A stretch of DNA of 64,000 bases, taken from Blattabacterium cuenoti. GTDB lineage: Bacteria; Bacteroidota; Bacteroidia; Flavobacteriales; Blattabacteriaceae. The stretch's first letter is position 1. Each line of letters opens with the position of its first letter. The translations under genes were made by a program, and so were the position numbers. The stretch is from NCBI RefSeq assembly GCF_014252355.1, contig NZ_CP059217.1, positions 503,421-567,420 on the forward strand. The letters are read 5' to 3'. Below the pieces are notes generated by a model that was not told the DNA's origin, ran no database searches, and saw only the letters and a program-made list of their open reading frames with translations. Positions 1 to 9,450 of the stretch are shown here, piece by piece.

Positions 1-713
1 CTATGTATTTTCAAATGAATTCTTTTATTATCAGAAATAATTAATGGACGAGAAAATAAATTATGAGGCGAAATTGGAGTAATAACAAAATTTTTATTAT
101 CAGGAGCAATAATTGGACCTCCACAACTTAAAGAATATCCAGTAGAACCAGTTGGTGTAGAAATAATTAATCCATCTGCCCAATAAGATGTTAAAAATTT
201 ATTATCTATATAAGTATCTATAGTAATCATAGAAACTGTTTCTTTTCGTAAAATGACTATTTCATTTAAAGCAAAATTAAAAAATTGTTTTTTTTTATCT
301 AAAATAGAAGTTTCTAACCATAATAAACTTCGAGGACAAATATGAAATTTGTAGTTAAATATTTGATCAAGTTTTTTTATTAAAACTTCTTGATTAAAAG
401 TAGCTAAAAATCCTAAATTGCCTGTATTGACTCCAACAATTGGAATTCCAGTATCTCTAATCAATGTAATAGCATATAATATTGTTCCATCTCCACCAAA
501 AGTAAACATTAAATTAAAATCTTTTGTTAATTCATTATAATTATAAAATATAGGAAACTTCAAATTTTTTAATTCATTAAATGATGATAATAAGTCAAAA
601 AATGATTTTTCTATATATATCTCTATTGAATGTTTATATGCATAAGTTAAAAATTTAATAAAATATGGAATATTTTTGTCGATAAATTTTTGGCCATATA
701 AAGCTATTTTCAT
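1..713 (-). CDS. nadK: NAD kinase (3' part lies beyond the window)
   Basis: Phosphorylates NAD to NADP with ATP in the cytoplasm and so supplies NADPH for biosynthesis. The reading frame is open from an ATG at 713 to the window edge, giving 237 codons. The first domain carries the nucleotide-binding GGDGT motif at residues 73-77. Further on come the family's NE pair (ALNEIV) and the TGSTGYSLS stretch of the NAD site. The missing C-terminus is probably about 55 residues, judging from the usual length near 290. It is divergent from the GHMP kinase at 783, with a 69-base spacer. The identification is firm; only the end cannot be seen. Confidence 0.93.
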   Translation of the reverse strand, partial: MKIALYGQKFIDKNIPYFIKFLTYAYKHSIEIYIEKSFFDLLSSFNELKNLKFPIFYNYNELTKDFNLMFTFGGDGTILYAITLIRDTGIPIVGVNTGNLGFLATFNQEVLIKKLDQIFNYKFHICPRSLLWLETSILDKKKQFFNFALNEIVILRKETVSMITIDTYIDNKFLTSYWADGLIISTPTGSTGYSLSCGGPIIAPDNKNFVITPISPHNLFSRPLIISDNKRIHLKIH

Positions 714-782
714 TTTTAAAATGTAATGTTAAGTAATTTGCTAAATTACTTATAAAAATGTATTACTACTTGGTTATGAAAC

Positions 783-1712
783 ATGAAAAACTATTGTTTT
801 ACTTCTAAAATACTATTATTTGGAGAATATGTAATTATAGAAAATTATAGTGGATTATCTATTCCAAATAATTTTTATACAGGATATTTAAAATTTCCAT
901 CTAATTATTATAATAACAATACAACATGTAACTATAATAATTATGAATTAAGAAAATTTGCTCATTTTTTACAACAAACAACAATAAATATTGATTTTAA
1001 TAAATTATATAATGACCTTAATAAAGGTATAATTTTTTATTCTAATATACCTAAAGGATATGGAATTGGAAGTTCAGGAGCATTAGTGGCTGCTATATAT
1101 CATAAATATTATATTCAAAAAAATCAAGTAAAACAACCAATGAATAATATAATTAAATTAAAAGAAATATTTAGTAAAATGGAGTCATATTTTCATGGTA
1201 TAAGTTCTGGGATGGATCCATTAAGTTGTTATTTAAAAAAACCAATTTTAATGAAATCCAAAAACAATATTAATATTGTCAATATTCCTAAAAAATTAAA
1301 TCAAAATCAAGGTAAAGGTGCTATATTTTTATTAAATTCAGGATTCCCAAAACAAACTGATTATATGATAAAAATTTTTTTCAAAAAATTACAAAATCAA
1401 AAATTTAAAAAAATTTTCATAGAAGAATTTATACAATATAATAATAAATGCATCACTCATTTTATACAAGGAAATTTAGAAATTTTATTACATCAAATCA
1501 AAATTCTTTCCTTTTGGATATTTAAATATTTAAATCCAATGATCCCAAAAGAAATATCTAAAATATGGATATATGGATTATTAAATAATATTTATTATTT
1601 AAAATTATGTGGATCAGGAGGTGGTGGTTTTACTCTTGGATTTACTTATGACTATGATTTATCTAAAAAAAAATTAAATAAATATCAAACAATAGTAATT
1701 TTTAGATTTTAA
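783..1712 (+). CDS. GHMP-family kinase, possibly mevalonate kinase-like
   Basis: A small-molecule kinase of the GHMP superfamily. The ATP-binding motif of the family is at residues 90-100 (P-K-G-Y-G-I-G-S-S-G-A). A C-terminal glycine-rich motif (CGSGGGGF, around residue 280) matches the third GHMP motif. At 309 residues it fits the short flavobacterial GHMP kinases that are found next to mevalonate-pathway genes in free-living relatives, so a role in isoprenoid precursor synthesis is inferred. The substrate cannot be read from the sequence, and no other mevalonate gene is in the window. It precedes rluB by 8 bases, as in an operon. Confidence 0.75.
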   Translation: MKNYCFTSKILLFGEYVIIENYSGLSIPNNFYTGYLKFPSNYYNNNTTCNYNNYELRKFAHFLQQTTINIDFNKLYNDLNKGIIFYSNIPKGYGIGSSGALVAAIYHKYYIQKNQVKQPMNNIIKLKEIFSKMESYFHGISSGMDPLSCYLKKPILMKSKNNINIVNIPKKLNQNQGKGAIFLLNSGFPKQTDYMIKIFFKKLQNQKFKKIFIEEFIQYNNKCITHFIQGNLEILLHQIKILSFWIFKYLNPMIPKEISKIWIYGLLNNIYYLKLCGSGGGGFTLGFTYDYDLSKKKLNKYQTIVIFRF

Positions 1713-1720
1713 TATAAATA

Positions 1721-2461
1721 ATGACACTAAATAATAAAATAAAATATATACGTTTAAATCGTTTTTTATCTACATCTGGTATTGCTTCTAGAAGAAATGC
1801 AGATAAATTAATTAAATCAGGAATTGTTAAAATAAATGGCAAATTAGTTCAAAAACTTGGAACTTATATTAATATTAATGATATCGTAACTGTTTATGGA
1901 AATCGTGTCTCAAGTCAAAAAAAAATATATATACTTATAAATAAACCAAAAGGTTTTATTACTTCTACACATGATCCATTACATAGAAAAACAATTATGA
2001 ATTTAATTCCACCACAAATAGAAAATAATAATAAAATTTATCCAATTGGACGATTAGATTCTTCCACTACAGGTGTTTTATTATTAACAAATGATGGATA
2101 TATTACAGAAAAATTAACACATCCAAAATATAATGTAAAAAAAATTTATAATGTAGTTTTAAATAAAATTATTAAAAATGAAGATATCAATAAAATCAAA
2201 AATGGGAAAATTTATTTAAAAGAAGGAAAAGTAATAATTGATTCTATAATATATGTTAAATATAATCAATTAAGAATCAAAATTCATATAGGATGGAATA
2301 GAATTATTAAAAGATTATTTAAAAAATTGCATTATCAAGTTATTAAATTAGATAGAATCAATTTTGGAGGATTTACAAAACAAAAATTAAAAATAGGAAA
2401 ATGGAAAATATTATCAGAAAAAACAGTATACAATATTTTTAAAAACAATTTTTATCAATAA
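1721..2461 (+). CDS. rluB: 23S rRNA pseudouridine synthase, RluB/RsuA family
   Basis: Converts a uridine of 23S rRNA to pseudouridine during ribosome assembly. An S4 RNA-binding domain occupies about residues 10-60. The catalytic domain follows, with the family signature GRLDSSTTG around residues 110-118; the aspartate at 113 is the expected nucleophile. Length (246) matches the RluB/RsuA group without extra tails. Which uridine is modified cannot be read directly; RluB is preferred over RsuA because the rluB-aroQ neighbourhood is common in Flavobacteria. It is followed 14 bases later by aroQ. Confidence 0.88.
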   Translation: MTLNNKIKYIRLNRFLSTSGIASRRNADKLIKSGIVKINGKLVQKLGTYININDIVTVYGNRVSSQKKIYILINKPKGFITSTHDPLHRKTIMNLIPPQIENNNKIYPIGRLDSSTTGVLLLTNDGYITEKLTHPKYNVKKIYNVVLNKIIKNEDINKIKNGKIYLKEGKVIIDSIIYVKYNQLRIKIHIGWNRIIKRLFKKLHYQVIKLDRINFGGFTKQKLKIGKWKILSEKTVYNIFKNNFYQ

Positions 2462-2475
2462 AAGTTAAAATCTAT

Positions 2476-2895
2476 ATGAAAAAAATAAGTATAATTAATG
2501 GTCCAAATTTAAATCTTATAGGCCAACGAGAAATTGAAATATATGGAAAAGATACTTTTATAAATTATTTTAATAAAATAAAAAAAATATTTTCAAATAT
2601 TGAACTTTCTTATTATCAAAGTAATTGTGAAGGTAAAATTATAGATTGTTTACATAAAATTGGATTTTGTATAGATGGTATACTGCTCAATGCAGGAGCA
2701 TATACTCATACATCAATAGGAATTGCAGATGCTATAAAATCTATAACTACTCCAGTTATAGAAATTCATATTTCTAATATTTTTGCTAGAGAATCTTTTA
2801 GAACAAAATCTTTTTTATCACCTGTTTGTAAAGGAACTATCTTTGGTTTTGGATTAAAAACTTATGAATTAGGTATTTTAAGTTTTTCTATATAA
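2476..2895 (+). CDS. aroQ: 3-dehydroquinate dehydratase, type II
   Basis: Third step of the shikimate pathway: 3-dehydroquinate to 3-dehydroshikimate, on the way to aromatic amino acids that an insect host cannot make. The type II fold is shown by the N-terminal INGPNLNLIGQRE stretch, the catalytic arginine (18) and tyrosine (23) in the EIYG motif, the NAGAYTHTS loop near residue 75 and the EIHISN segment with the active-site histidine at about 98. Length 139 is close to the family norm. Its 3' end overlaps the convergent engB gene by 34 bases. Confidence 0.95.
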   Translation: MKKISIINGPNLNLIGQREIEIYGKDTFINYFNKIKKIFSNIELSYYQSNCEGKIIDCLHKIGFCIDGILLNAGAYTHTSIGIADAIKSITTPVIEIHISNIFARESFRTKSFLSPVCKGTIFGFGLKTYELGILSFSI

Positions 2896-3476
2896 AATTT
2901 TTTATTTAAATTTTTTATATGCTGAATAATTTTTTTTCTTCCATCTTTATTTTTTATAAAAAAAAAAATTTTATTAGAAAATTTATTAATTACATTTTTA
3001 CATATATTTATATGTTTATCTAAAATTTTATAATTTAATTTATCAATTTTTGTAAATACAATACAAAAATAGATTTTATACATTATTAATTTATTTATTA
3101 AATTTAAATCAGATTTTTGAACAATTAATCTACTATCTATAATTACAAATAAACAAACTAAATTTTTTCTATTAAAAATATAATTATTAATTAAATTATT
3201 ATTTTGTTGTTTATGAAATTTTGATAATCTAGAAAATCCATATCCAGGTAAATCTACTATCTTCCATTTATTATCTATAAAAAAAAAATTAATATATTTA
3301 GTTTTTCCAGGAAAAGAAGATACTTTAGCAATTTTTATATTACCTAAAATAAAATTAATAAAACTAGATTTTCCTACATTAGAACGCCCAATACAAGCAT
3401 ATTCTGGATATATTGAATTTATTAATTGATTTAAATCAGTAACGCTATATTCAAATTTAACAAAAAAATTTTTCAT
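2862..3476 (-). CDS. engB: Ribosome-biogenesis GTP-binding protein EngB/YsxC
   Basis: GTPase needed for assembly of the 50S subunit. Visible motifs are G1 (GRSNVGKSS), G3 (DLPGYG, typical of this family) and G4 (TKIDK). The protein is about 205 residues, as usual. An ATG at 3488 would add four residues, but the ATG at 3476 gives the more normal beginning (MKNFF), so it is chosen. The start lies inside the end of the upstream hydrolase gene (translationally coupled arrangement), and the 3' end runs into aroQ on the other strand. Confidence 0.92.
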   Translation of the reverse strand: MKNFFVKFEYSVTDLNQLINSIYPEYACIGRSNVGKSSFINFILGNIKIAKVSSFPGKTKYINFFFIDNKWKIVDLPGYGFSRLSKFHKQQNNNLINNYIFNRKNLVCLFVIIDSRLIVQKSDLNLINKLIMYKIYFCIVFTKIDKLNYKILDKHINICKNVINKFSNKIFFFIKNKDGRKKIIQHIKNLNKKFYIEKLKIPNS

Positions 3477-4233
3477 GATGAAAATCAAATTTTGATAACC
3501 ATTTTTCTAATATTTTTACAAATATTTTGGGATGCTCCATCATAGGAACATGTCCACATTTATCTATCCAATATAATTCAGAATGAGGTAACAATCTATG
3601 AAATTCCTTAGCAACTATTGGGGGTGTAACAGGATCTTGTTTTCCCCATATTAAACAAATAGGTTGTTGAATTATAGATAAATCTTTCGACATATTATCT
3701 TTCATTGCACTTTTAGCAATATATAAAATTTTAATTCCTTTTTTTCTATCATTAACTACATTAAATACTTCATCTACTAATTCTTTAGTTGCTATTTTAG
3801 GGTTATAAAATACTTCTTGTGATTTTTTTTTTATATATTCATAATTTTCTCTTTTAGGAAAAGCTTCTCCAAAAGATTTTTCAAATAATCCAGAACTTCC
3901 AGTTAATACTAAAGAATGAACTAAATCATGCCTCTTTTTTGCTATAATTAAAGCAATATGTCCACCAAGAGAATTTCCTATTAATGTAGCCTTTTTAATT
4001 CCTATTTTTATTAAAAATTGTATAATATATTTTGATAAACTAAAAATATTTGTAAATAATAAAGGCATTTTATAAATAGGTAATACAGGAATAATAACTT
4101 TATATCCTTTTTTTGGAAAAACTTCTAAAAGTGCATTAAAATTGCTTAATCCACCCATTAATCCATGAAGTAATATCAATGGATGTCCCGATCCTTTTTT
4201 TATGTAAGAAAATTTTTGTTTTTTATTAAACAT
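3457..4233 (-). CDS. Alpha/beta-fold hydrolase
   Basis: Single-domain hydrolase of 258 residues. The oxyanion-hole segment LLHGLMGG lies near residue 23. The nucleophile elbow GNSLGG is near residue 88, with serine as nucleophile. An aspartate follows in GKQDPVTPP and a histidine in KCGHVPMMEHP, completing the catalytic triad. The substrate is unknown; relatives are annotated broadly as esterases or hydrolases. It sits between rnc (1-base gap) and engB in a leftward gene string, so it is probably co-transcribed with acpP-fabF-rnc. Survival in a reduced genome with an intact triad suggests a real role. Confidence 0.85.
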   Translation of the reverse strand: MFNKKQKFSYIKKGSGHPLILLHGLMGGLSNFNALLEVFPKKGYKVIIPVLPIYKMPLLFTNIFSLSKYIIQFLIKIGIKKATLIGNSLGGHIALIIAKKRHDLVHSLVLTGSSGLFEKSFGEAFPKRENYEYIKKKSQEVFYNPKIATKELVDEVFNVVNDRKKGIKILYIAKSAMKDNMSKDLSIIQQPICLIWGKQDPVTPPIVAKEFHRLLPHSELYWIDKCGHVPMMEHPKIFVKILEKWLSKFDFHHEKFFC

Positions 4234-4234
4234 A

Positions 4235-4975
4235 TTATAATGTTTGATTATCTTCTTTTTTCATAATAATATATGCAGCTTTTGCCGCATTTTCTTCAGA
4301 TTTTTTTTTTGATAACCCTTTACCTATTGTTTTAATTCCATAATTAATTAATGTTAATTTAGATAAATAATAATGCTTATTTTTAATTGATATTTGATTT
4401 TTGTCTTCTTTATAAGTTTCAAATTTTATAAAAAATTTATTTTTTTGAGACCATTCTAAAATCCATACTTTATAACTAAAAATTTCTTTTTGTATTTTAG
4501 ATAAATCAACATAATAATGTAATATTTTATCATAGACAAAACGTTTACATCCTACATATCCAAGTTCTAAATAAATAAATCCTATTAAAGCTTCTAATGT
4601 ATTTCCTAATATATTATCTGATATATAATAAAATTTATGATTTAATAAAATATTTTCAAATAATAATTTTTTTGAAATTTTATTTAAATTTTTTCTACAT
4701 ACTATCTTTGATCTTACTTGTGTTAGATCTCCTTCTTTTTTTTCTGGTAGCTGTTCACACAAAAAATGTGAAATAATAGAATTTAATACTGCATCTCCAA
4801 GAAATTCTAATCTATGAAAATCTAAATAATCATTATCTGAATTAATTGTTGTATTATTAATGAAATCATATACAAATACTTTTTTTAATAGTGTTAAATT
4901 TTTTGGATAAAATCCTAATATTTTTTTTAATGAATCAATTGAAAACAATAAATTTTCTTTTTTTTGAACAATCAT
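4235..4975 (-). CDS. rnc: Ribonuclease III
   Basis: Cuts double-stranded RNA, mainly in rRNA precursor processing. The catalytic domain bears the family signature at about residues 54-64 (HRLEFLGDAVL), with the acidic residues that bind magnesium, and a second acidic site near NTLEALIGFIYLE. A C-terminal double-stranded RNA-binding domain ends in GKGLSKKKSEENAAKAAY. Length 246 is normal. The order acpP-fabF-rnc is the usual flavobacterial one and is conserved here with 7- to 9-base gaps. Confidence 0.95.
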   Translation of the reverse strand: MIVQKKENLLFSIDSLKKILGFYPKNLTLLKKVFVYDFINNTTINSDNDYLDFHRLEFLGDAVLNSIISHFLCEQLPEKKEGDLTQVRSKIVCRKNLNKISKKLLFENILLNHKFYYISDNILGNTLEALIGFIYLELGYVGCKRFVYDKILHYYVDLSKIQKEIFSYKVWILEWSQKNKFFIKFETYKEDKNQISIKNKHYYLSKLTLINYGIKTIGKGLSKKKSEENAAKAAYIIMKKEDNQTL

Positions 4976-4982
4976 AATTGTA

Positions 4983-6254
4983 TTAGTATTTTACTATTTT
5001 ATTAAATAAAATACAAACATTATGTCCACCAAAACCAAAAGTATTGCATATATTTATATTTACATGTTTTTTTATTTTATTATTTGGTATAAAATTTATT
5101 TTTGAATCTATTTTTTTATCAAGTTTAAATAAATTAATAGTTGGAGGAATGTTATTTTTAGTTAATGGTAAAATAGTAGCTATAGCTTCTATAGCACCAG
5201 CTGCTCCTAATAAATGTCCAGTCATAGATTTAGTAGCATTAATATATATTTTATAAATGTGTGATCCAAACACTTTTTGAATAGCTTTAATTTCTGCTAA
5301 ATCTCCTAAAATAGTAGATGTTCCATGAGAATTAATATGATTTACTTCTTTATATGTAATTCCTGCATCTTCCAAAGCTAATTTCATAGCTAAAATTATA
5401 CCTTTTCCTTCTGGATGTGGAGTTGTAATATGATATGCATCTCCTGACATACCAATACCTCCTATTTCTGCATAAATATTAGCGTTTCTACTCTTTGCAT
5501 GTATATATTCTTCTAAGACAAGACATCCAGCCCCCTCTCCTAAAACAAATCCATCTCTATCTTTATCAAAAGGACGAGAAGCCGTTTTATAATCTTCATT
5601 TCTAGTAGATAAAGCGTGTAAAGCATTAAATCCACCAACTCCACTTGGCGTAATTGCTGCTTCTGAACCACCTGAGATTATAATGTCCGCTTTTCCCAAA
5701 CAGATTAAATGATATGCATCAACAATAGCATTTGATGAAGACGCACAAGCAGAAACTGTTGCATAATTTGGACCATGAATGCCATATCTCATTGAGATAT
5801 ATCCAGAAGTTGTATCTATTAACATTTTAGGAATAAAATATGGACTAAATCTAGGATATCCATCCCCTTTAATATAATTAGAAATAGAATTTTCTAAATT
5901 AAGTAAACCTCCAATTCCAGATGCCCAAACTACACCAATTCGTTCCTTATTAATTTTTTTATTATTCCAATTAATGGTACTATCTTTTATTGCTTCATCC
6001 GCAGCAATAAGACCATATTGAATACAAGGATCTAATTTGATACGATCCTTTGAATTAAAAAAAATACTAGCATCATAATTCTTTAATTCACAAGCAAATT
6101 TTGTTTTATATTTTTTAGTATTAAAATAAGTAATGGGTTCACATCCATTTACTCCATTTATAAGTGAATTCCAATATTCTTTAATATTTTTGCCTATAGG
6201 AGTTATACACCCCATTCCAGTTACTACTACTCTTTTTTTTTTATACTTGATCAT
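4983..6254 (-). CDS. fabF: Beta-ketoacyl-ACP synthase II
   Basis: Condenses malonyl-ACP with a growing acyl-ACP during fatty acid elongation. It has the thiolase fold and 423 residues, which is full length. The catalytic cysteine is at about residue 170 (VSACASSS), and the two histidines are in NSHGTST and GHLLGAAG. It directly follows acpP, which supplies its substrate carrier. With FabG and FabZ elsewhere in the window, this shows that de novo fatty acid synthesis is retained. Confidence 0.96.
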   Translation of the reverse strand: MIKYKKKRVVVTGMGCITPIGKNIKEYWNSLINGVNGCEPITYFNTKKYKTKFACELKNYDASIFFNSKDRIKLDPCIQYGLIAADEAIKDSTINWNNKKINKERIGVVWASGIGGLLNLENSISNYIKGDGYPRFSPYFIPKMLIDTTSGYISMRYGIHGPNYATVSACASSSNAIVDAYHLICLGKADIIISGGSEAAITPSGVGGFNALHALSTRNEDYKTASRPFDKDRDGFVLGEGAGCLVLEEYIHAKSRNANIYAEIGGIGMSGDAYHITTPHPEGKGIILAMKLALEDAGITYKEVNHINSHGTSTILGDLAEIKAIQKVFGSHIYKIYINATKSMTGHLLGAAGAIEAIATILPLTKNNIPPTINLFKLDKKIDSKINFIPNNKIKKHVNINICNTFGFGGHNVCILFNKIVKY

Positions 6255-6263
6255 ATAAAAAAT

Positions 6264-6527
6264 TCATATTTTTTTATCTTGTTTATCTTTTATAAGTTCC
6301 TTAATAGATTCTATAGCTTCTTTAACAGTAGTAATTTTTTCGGCTTTTTGATCAGAAATACTAATGTTAAATTCTTTCTCAAATTCCATAATTAATTCAA
6401 CAATATCCAAAGAATCAGCTCCTAAATCATTAGCAAAACTAGCAGAAGGAATTACATCTTTTTCTTCTATTCCTAATTTTTCAGAAATAATAGAACTAAT
6501 TTTTGATGAAATATCAGACACAGACAT
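6264..6527 (-). CDS. acpP: Acyl carrier protein
   Basis: Small acidic carrier of acyl chains in fatty acid synthesis. The phosphopantetheine attachment serine is residue 39 in the canonical GADSLD motif. At 87 residues it has a slightly long, lysine-rich tail (KDKQDKK). It is the first gene of the leftward acpP-fabF-rnc string. In free-living relatives purN often precedes acpP; here a 115-base AT-rich spacer to atpC takes its place. Confidence 0.96.
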   Translation of the reverse strand: MSVSDISSKISSIISEKLGIEEKDVIPSASFANDLGADSLDIVELIMEFEKEFNISISDQKAEKITTVKEAIESIKELIKDKQDKKI

Positions 6528-6642
6528 AAATTAGAATTTTGATTTAATACAAAATTAGAAAACTTTTTTAAATAAAATATTAAATATTTAAATTACTCAA
6601 TATGAATATTTTATTTTAAAACCAACTAAAATATTATCATCA

Positions 6643-6878
6643 TTATAATAAAATAATTATATTTTTATTATAAATTTGTAATACACCACCAAATATTTGA
6701 AATTGTATTTCTTTATTATCATATAATTGCATTATTTTTATTAATCCTTTTTTTAATATGGCAATCAGTGGTGCATGATTATTTAATAATTGAAAACTAC
6801 CATATAATCCAGGTACAATGACTGAATTAACATTATTTTTATATAATAATTGTTCTTCATTAAGAATTTTAATTTTCA

Positions 6879-6879
<1 letters not shown>
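6643..6879 (-). CDS. atpC: ATP synthase F1 epsilon subunit, beta-sandwich only
   Basis: Part of the central stalk of F1 ATPase. Only 78 residues are present, corresponding to the N-terminal beta-sandwich (LYKNNVNSVIVPGLYGSFQLLNNHAPLIA). The C-terminal two-helix segment, which in many bacteria inhibits ATP hydrolysis, is absent; short epsilon subunits are also usual in Bacteroidota. The start codon shares one base with the atpD stop codon. An isolated atpD-atpC pair, away from the other ATP synthase genes, is a Bacteroidota feature. Confidence 0.88.
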
Positions 6880-8474
<1,595 letters not shown>

Positions 8475-8513
8475 GATTATTAAATTATTTAAAGTTACAA
8501 AAATTAAAAAATT

Positions 8514-9449
8514 TTGAAAATTTACTCATGTATAGAGGATTTTTACTCATTTTCTCCATGTGTATTTTCACTTGGATTTTTTGATGGTGTTCATTTAGGG
8601 CATAAAAAATTAATTAATTATTTATTAAAAAAAACAAAACAACAAAAATATACTTCTGTTTTATTAACTTTTAATCCTCATCCTAAAGAAATATTAAATC
8701 CAAAACAAAAAGTATTTTATTTAAATACTTTATCTGAAAAAATATCTTATTTAAAAAAAACTGGAATTGAACATCTTATTATTCATCCTTTTACAAAAAC
8801 ATTTGCACAAACTAATATGCAAGATTTTTTCAAAAAAAAATTACTTTCTTCAATAAGAATTTCAATTTTTATCATAGGATATGATTTTCATTTAGGAAAA
8901 AATAGAATAAATGCTTATAATAATTTAAAATATTGTTCAAAATTATATGGATTTCAATTAAAACAAATCAATCCATATAAAATAAAAAATAAAATAATAT
9001 GTTCTACAAATATTAGACAATCTATTTTAAAAGGAGATATAATGTGGTCAAATACAGCTTTAGGTTATTCATATTCTTTATCTGGGTATGTTATTAAAGG
9101 AAATGGAATAGGTAGAAAAATATTAACTTATCCTACTGCTAATATTCAAATAAATAATAAAAAAATACTTCCTAAAAAAGGAGTTTATGCAGTTAATGTT
9201 CTAATTTTAGAAAAAATATATCAAGGAATTATGAATATTGGAACTTCACCTACTATAAATATAAATAATAAACAAATTAAAATTGAAGTTCATATTTTTA
9301 ATTTTTGCACAATTTTATATGGTAAAAAAATAAATATTTTTATTATACAAATGATTAGAGAAGAAAAAAAATTTAATTCAATTCAAGAATTACAAACACA
9401 AATTAAATTTGATCAAATAAAAGCAAAATTTTTTTTAAAAAAAAAATAA
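8514..9449 (+). CDS. ribF: Bifunctional riboflavin kinase / FAD synthetase
   Basis: Makes FMN from riboflavin and then FAD from FMN. The N-terminal adenylyltransferase domain shows FFDGVHLGHKK near residues 22-32. The C-terminal flavokinase domain shows GNGIGRKILTYPTAN near residue 200. At 311 residues both domains are complete. The start is a TTG at 8514; the protein begins exactly where homologues begin (MKIYSCIEDF), so this non-ATG start is believable. It is divergent from atpD and followed at once by the AddB-like gene, which also starts with TTG. Confidence 0.94.
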   Translation: MKIYSCIEDFYSFSPCVFSLGFFDGVHLGHKKLINYLLKKTKQQKYTSVLLTFNPHPKEILNPKQKVFYLNTLSEKISYLKKTGIEHLIIHPFTKTFAQTNMQDFFKKKLLSSIRISIFIIGYDFHLGKNRINAYNNLKYCSKLYGFQLKQINPYKIKNKIICSTNIRQSILKGDIMWSNTALGYSYSLSGYVIKGNGIGRKILTYPTANIQINNKKILPKKGVYAVNVLILEKIYQGIMNIGTSPTININNKQIKIEVHIFNFCTILYGKKINIFIIQMIREEKKFNSIQELQTQIKFDQIKAKFFLKKK

Positions 9450-9450
9450 T

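Noticed and set aside
5044..5256. Plus-strand open frame opposite fabF
   Set aside because: Shadow of the conserved fabF gene; its sequence is fully explained by codon use on the other strand.
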